Source: Lutibacter sp. (GTDB lineage: Bacteria; Bacteroidota; Bacteroidia; Flavobacteriales; Flavobacteriaceae). From it: 36,781 nt of DNA. The stretch is taken from the NCBI GenBank assembly GCA_003516285.1, contig DPCK01000021.1, positions 1 to 36,781 of the forward strand, written 5' to 3'. This document shows positions 34,109 through 36,781 of the stretch, one piece after another. Below the pieces are notes generated by a model. The model did not search any database. It was not told where the DNA came from and saw only the letters and a program-made list of their open reading frames with translations. Numbering within the stretch: the stretch's first letter is position 1; each line of letters starts with the position of its first letter. The position numbers and the translations under genes are program-made.

Positions 34109-34357
34109 TTATTTTTTATGGATGAATAATTCTAAATCGTGTACTCTTTTTTCGATGTATTCTACTTTCTGGTTCAGTAAATCGTTGCCACTTTTGAACT
34201 CGGTTTTGATGATTAAAACCATTGTTTTTACTTCAATCAAATCTTTTTCCACACTCTTGAAATCAGTGTGTAATTGCTTGATAAAATAAGCTACAACCGA
34301 TAACAAAAGGGTGATCAGTGTTCCAAAAAGTGCTGCGATGGTATTGATATTTTCCAT
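34109..34357 (-). CDS. Membrane-anchored coiled-coil protein of a phage-like module
   Basis: This 82-aa protein has one N-terminal membrane span (AALFGTLITLLLSVVAYFI) and then a continuous heptad-like helix of about 55 residues (DFKSVEKDLIEVKTMV, NQKVEYIEKRVHDLE). The layout matches phage Rz/spanin-like or holin-associated proteins and also generic membrane linkers. It lies 12 bp after the DUF5675-like gene and 4 bp before the two-span gene, on the same strand. Confidence 0.75.
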   Translation of the reverse strand: MENINTIAALFGTLITLLLSVVAYFIKQLHTDFKSVEKDLIEVKTMVLIIKTEFKSGNDLLNQKVEYIEKRVHDLELFIHKK

Positions 34358-34369
34358 TGGATTGGCTTT

Positions 34370-34822
34370 TTAAAATTGAAAATTATTCTCAATGGCAAAT
34401 TTGTTGGAAGGATCTTCCGCCAATGCAACCAGCTTGGGATAAATAACTTTGTAAGCTGCAATGCTTTGAGAAACTTGAAAATCACCATCAACAAACTGAA
34501 AACCAAAACCGCAAAGCGGACATCCGGCAGTCTCTTTGATTGTGTTTCCGGTATGGATATAAACAAAGCTGAAATTCGGCAAGCCGTAAATTTCAATCAT
34601 TCCCTGGTGCAGCTTTCCAAAAGCTTTTTTGTAAACAACATTTTTAGCGCCATAAGTGTTCAGTTTTAATTCATAAACACCTGTAGGAATGGCAGTTTGA
34701 GAAGCAATCTTTATCTCCCTGATTTTATCCTCTAGCAAATAACATTGGAAAATTCCGTTGATGTACAACTGGCTCAATGTGCTTTGTTTGCCTTGGGCAA
34801 CCCTAATTATTTTATTTTCCAT
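34370..34822 (-). CDS. DUF5675-like protein
   Basis: This 150-aa protein matches the pattern of the DUF5675 family as I know it: STLSQLYINGIFQCYLLEDK, IPTGVYELKL, HQGMIEIYGLP, and FVYIHTGNTIKETAGCPLCG, which holds the conserved His and Cys. Its active-site-like His-Thr-Gly-Asn and Gly-Cys-Pro segments recall L,D-transpeptidase-type or endolysin-like folds. Family members sit in phage and phage-like clusters, so peptidoglycan processing or lysis is plausible but unproven. It begins the three-gene leftward operon. Confidence 0.8.
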   Translation of the reverse strand: MENKIIRVAQGKQSTLSQLYINGIFQCYLLEDKIREIKIASQTAIPTGVYELKLNTYGAKNVVYKKAFGKLHQGMIEIYGLPNFSFVYIHTGNTIKETAGCPLCGFGFQFVDGDFQVSQSIAAYKVIYPKLVALAEDPSNKFAIENNFQF

Positions 34823-34847
34823 TGTTTTGTTATTAAGGAGTTGATAT

Positions 34848-34876
34848 AAAAAATCCCTCGTTTTTGGCGAGGGATC
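34848..34876 (-). terminator. Rho-independent terminator of the MARQKG-type gene
   Basis: On the minus strand ATCCCTCG and CGAGGGAT pair perfectly around CCAAAAA and are followed by TTTTTT. It lies 15 bp after the stop codon of the leftward gene at 34891, so that gene is largely insulated from the DUF5675 operon. Confidence 0.88.
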
Positions 34877-34890
34877 CTTTTGGGTTTTTC

Positions 34891-35694
34891 CTAAAAAGCG
34901 TCCTCGACTTTTAAGCAGTTACCACTTGCAAACAAGTAGTAATTTGGACCAACTTTTTGATAGAACTCAATTCCAACACACTGCAATACTGTTGTGTTTA
35001 CGGTTGGCAGAACTCCACCAGGTAATGTTGCAGAAATTGTAGTTGAGGGAACCGCTTCATACAAGTCCAAAAAATCACTGTATTGAATGTCGCTTATCTC
35101 ATTCAAAGCTGCATCCATTGGGTCGTAACTGTTGGTGGTGGCATTGTATTCAAAATCACTCACCACGGAAAGAGAACTGATCAAACGGAAATGTGTGGCT
35201 CCTGATGGAGCACTCACCAAATTCGCTGGATTAAAAGCATCAACAATGAATTCTCCACTTGCTCTGTCAACGGTATGAGTTAATGAGTATGGAGGATTGA
35301 AAATCCCGTTGAAATTCGCGTTTTTGTCAAACTCAAAACCTTTCAAGTAACGACGTTGTGTGCTGATTTCAATTTTTCTGTAACCTCTCGCTTCGGTTTG
35401 GTCTTCCAAATTGATTTTCTTCATAATAGAAGTTAAACGCCCAGTCAATTGACTGTCGGACATTTGTTTCATCACTTGTGATAAACCAGTACGAACCGAT
35501 TTCCCGGCTTTGGCACTTGCGCCAAATTCGTTCATATTCTCACGAGTTCTTTCGAATTCCGGTGCTGTGAGCACCTGATCTCCAGTAGGACCGCCAACCA
35601 TTCCTGCGAAGTAGCCTTCTTGTCCTTTAATTTTAAAGTGTCGGATGTCTCCAAGAGTTCCAACATACTTAATAACACCTTTCTGTCTTGCCAT
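34891..35694 (-). CDS. MARQKG-type conserved protein of a phage-like module
   Basis: A 267-aa protein that starts at ATG 35694 with MARQKGVIKYVGTLGDIRHF, the hallmark N-terminus of a family often seen in Flavobacteria. Frames that extend further upstream cross the divergent promoter and were not used. The first ~110 residues are helical and basic (RTRENMNEFGASAKAGKSVR); the second half is strand-rich and contains hydrophobic patches (FRLISSLSVVSDFEYN). It has no signal peptide or catalytic motif. Its size, β-rich tail and linkage to DUF5675 and holin-like genes suggest a phage-like structural or tail-related protein, but the role is unknown. It has its own terminator. Confidence 0.8.
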   Translation of the reverse strand: MARQKGVIKYVGTLGDIRHFKIKGQEGYFAGMVGGPTGDQVLTAPEFERTRENMNEFGASAKAGKSVRTGLSQVMKQMSDSQLTGRLTSIMKKINLEDQTEARGYRKIEISTQRRYLKGFEFDKNANFNGIFNPPYSLTHTVDRASGEFIVDAFNPANLVSAPSGATHFRLISSLSVVSDFEYNATTNSYDPMDAALNEISDIQYSDFLDLYEAVPSTTISATLPGGVLPTVNTTVLQCVGIEFYQKVGPNYYLFASGNCLKVEDAF

Positions 35695-35730
35695 TTTTTC
35701 TAATTTTAAAAAGTTAATATTTGCTTGCAA

Positions 35731-35761
35731 TTGCTTAATCAAATTTCGATTATTATCTTTG
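35731..35761 (+). promoter_or_regulatory. Promoter of the nuclease gene
   Basis: TTG at 35731 is followed after 20 nt by TATCTTTG (35754-35761), an exact TAnnTTTG. The start codon lies 31 nt downstream, so a leader of about 24 nt is expected. The region separates this gene from the divergent MARQKG-type gene. Confidence 0.65.
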
Positions 35762-35791
35762 AATAAACAACTACTAATACACTGTATATCA

Positions 35792-36283
35792 ATGCAATAC
35801 AACGCAAAAATACCTTTCACAGTGGAAACCCACTGGCAAATTGAAGAAGTCCTTGACGGAGATAGCATCATCATTTGCCATCGATTCACCGGATTGCGAA
35901 AAGAAATCCGTCTTTATGGTTTAGATGCACCAGAAGTAAAGATCAACAGAAAGATGAAAGAGGACGAAGAGAAAAGCAGTTTACCGGCCCAATTATTAAT
36001 GCAATTTGGTTTGCAATCCTTGCACTTCGTTTTATCGGTTGCACCGCCTAAAACGGTTGTAACCATAATTACGGAACAGGAAAACTATTACGACTACTGG
36101 AACCGGCAATTGGGATATGTGATTTTGCCTGGTGGATTATGTTTAAACGAGCTACTTTTAATAAATGGGTATGCTAAAGCAACTCCACAATATTACTGTG
36201 GCCAGCTTGCAGCGTATCAAATGATGAATCGCCAAGCGCAGCTCAATGGTATCGGGATTTACAGTCAAGTAAAAGTATTCTGA
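35792..36283 (+). CDS. Staphylococcal-nuclease-like (SNase) protein
   Basis: This 163-aa protein has the thermonuclease fold, which cuts DNA and RNA in a calcium-dependent manner. Key residues are in order: DGDS with D24 near the start, R40 and D45/E48 in IRLYGLDAPE, and R105 in YWNRQLGYV, corresponding to the catalytic Arg, Asp/Glu and second Arg. No signal peptide is visible, so it is probably cytoplasmic or released by lysis. I chose ATG 35792 because it follows a good promoter; the frame is open further upstream, but that part overlaps the divergent gene. Its position beside a phage-like module suggests DNA breakdown or packaging, which is inference. Confidence 0.85.
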   Translation: MQYNAKIPFTVETHWQIEEVLDGDSIIICHRFTGLRKEIRLYGLDAPEVKINRKMKEDEEKSSLPAQLLMQFGLQSLHFVLSVAPPKTVVTIITEQENYYDYWNRQLGYVILPGGLCLNELLLINGYAKATPQYYCGQLAAYQMMNRQAQLNGIGIYSQVKVF

Positions 36284-36287
36284 TTTG

Positions 36288-36305
36288 TTGTACTTATGTT
36301 GTACT
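36288..36305. repeat. Paired TTGTACT motifs near the putative right end
   Basis: Copies at 36288-36294 and 36299-36305 are 11 bp apart. The larger string ATGTTGTACTATA (36296-36308) is repeated in reverse at 2931-2943, beside the integrase start. Confidence 0.35.
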
Positions 36306-36366
36306 ATAAAAGGTTAAAAAGTCATAACTACTAATAAATACACTACCTCACAGGCGTAAGGAATAT

Positions 36367-36400
36367 ATACTCCATACATAGTGTTATAGTGACTATAACA
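36367..36400. other. Candidate right attachment site with adjoining palindrome
   Basis: ATACTCCATACATAGT (36367-36382) matches 2692-2707 at 15 of 16 bases. It runs directly into a perfect palindrome, TGTTATAGT-G-ACTATAACA (36382-36400). Short palindromes next to crossover sites are common in tyrosine-recombinase targets. No gene lies in 36284-36656. Confidence 0.35.
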
Positions 36401-36473
36401 TTAGGACTAAAAATTGCTAAAAATTTCAATCAAATTCAGATTTGCTGCTGTATTAAAAAGACAGCACGACCGC

Positions 36474-36572
36474 ACGACAACAAAATAGACCGCACAACTG
36501 CACGACCAAACGACAACAAAAAAGATCGCACAACTGCACGACTGCACGACAACAAAAAAGACTGCACGACTA
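36474..36572. repeat. 36-bp minisatellite upstream of ftsX
   Basis: Two full 36-bp units (36474-36509 and 36510-36545) and a partial third begin ACGACAACAAAA and continue as GA(C/T)CGCACAACTGCACGAC. Because 36 is a multiple of three, long frames stay open on both strands, but the products are only 12-residue repeats rich in Arg, Thr and Asp (plus strand) or Ser, Arg and Leu (minus strand). I read it as non-coding. Confidence 0.85.
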
Positions 36573-36656
36573 ATTCTAGTTTCTTATTTTGCCTAAAAAA
36601 CAACCAACAACTAACAACAAATTCGTATATTGCAGCCACTTTAAAAACAGTGTCTT

Positions 36657-36781
36657 TTGAATAACTCGTTCGATAAATATCAAAAAAGAAGATTGAGATC
36701 TTCCTACCTTTCCGTCATCATAAGCATTGCTTTGGTGTTATTTTTAGTGGGACTTCTAGGTCTTATTGTGCTAAAAACCAA
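36657..36781 (+). CDS. ftsX: Cell division protein FtsX (5' part only)
   Basis: The window ends after 41 codons of a frame that begins with TTG at 36657 and reads NNSFDKYQKRRLRSS, then a hydrophobic segment (VIISIALVLFLVGLLGLIVL). This N-terminus, with its basic cytoplasmic stretch and first membrane span, matches Flavobacterium FtsX as I know it. FtsX is the membrane partner of the FtsE ATPase and controls cell-wall hydrolases at the division site. GTATATTG near 36625 may be part of its promoter. The gene appears intact at its start and lies outside the proposed right end of the island. Confidence 0.75.
   Translation, partial: MNNSFDKYQKRRLRSSYLSVIISIALVLFLVGLLGLIVLKT

Noticed and set aside
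33842..34129. 95-codon forward frame opposite the holin-like gene
   Set aside because: It is antisense to a gene with clear membrane segments and has no promoter or recognisable domain.
35645..35791. N-terminal extension of the SNase-like protein
   Set aside because: It overlaps the divergent MARQKG-type gene and crosses the SNase promoter; ATG 35792 fits the fold.
35695..35889. 65-residue N-terminal extension of the MARQKG-type protein
   Set aside because: It overlaps the divergent promoter and the SNase gene; the family starts with MARQKG at 35694.
36389..36664. Frames on both strands through the 36-bp minisatellite
   Set aside because: They are open only because the repeat length is a multiple of three; products are simple 12-residue repeats.
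1..36781. tRNA or rRNA genes as integration target
   Set aside because: I saw no cloverleaf, T-loop GGTTCGAATCC-type segment or rRNA-like conserved block at either proposed end or elsewhere.

Overview
The window looks like a Flavobacterium-type member of the Bacteroidota. The DNA is AT-rich. It carries Bacteroidota promoter elements (TTTG about 19-20 bp before TAnnTTTG), SAM5/Arm5-type tyrosine integrases and a BT4734/VirE-type primase-helicase. The right edge enters a Flavobacterium-like ftsX gene. I see no tRNA, rRNA or CRISPR array.

Left part (1-2960): a degenerate ~95-bp tandem repeat array (175-497) lies just beyond the 3' end of a leftward XerC/D-like tyrosine recombinase (665-1855). 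A 1.1-kb spacer follows, full of REP-like hairpins, a 108-bp tandem duplication, nested inverted repeats and a consensus leftward promoter with a possible 43-aa gene. Mobility module (2962-8006): an Arm5/SAM5 integrase, a mobile-element protein of unknown function, an excisionase-like HTH protein and a VirE/VapE-like primase-helicase. No relaxase or conjugation genes are visible, so the set resembles a non-self-transmissible island or phage satellite.

Defense island (8562-22028): hsdR, a RhuM-Fic fusion, hsdM, hsdS, a Septu-type ATPase/HNH pair (ptuA, ptuB), then mcrB and mcrC. From hsdM to mcrC the genes overlap or are at most 5 bp apart. Type I restriction, Septu and McrBC therefore seem to be stacked in one co-transcribed and probably translationally coupled array. 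An HTH-like orphan gene (22213-23286) and a convergent MltR-like gene (23293-23862) follow.

Orphan cargo (24490-32704): a GIY-YIG protein, two M23 peptidases (one a lipoprotein), a broken N-terminal copy of that lipoprotein, and a run of very AT-rich small secreted or membrane genes with no recognised family. One of these (27625-29442) is an internally duplicated 605-aa protein. Next comes about 1.1 kb without a convincing gene; it holds a long imperfect hairpin (33030-33118) and a 29-bp direct repeat. Right part (33862-36283): a leftward phage-like module (small membrane protein, membrane/coiled-coil protein, DUF5675-like protein, and a separately terminated MARQKG-type protein), with a staphylococcal-nuclease-like gene diverging from it. 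A 36-bp minisatellite lies before ftsX.

Two weak but concordant signals hint at the limits of one ~33.7-kb integrated element: a 16-bp near-identical direct repeat (2692-2707 and 36367-36382) and paired TTGTAC motifs near both places (2840-2858, 2935-2940, 36288-36305). The integrase starts 255 bp inside the left one. All functional statements come from reading motifs by eye; no database search was run.
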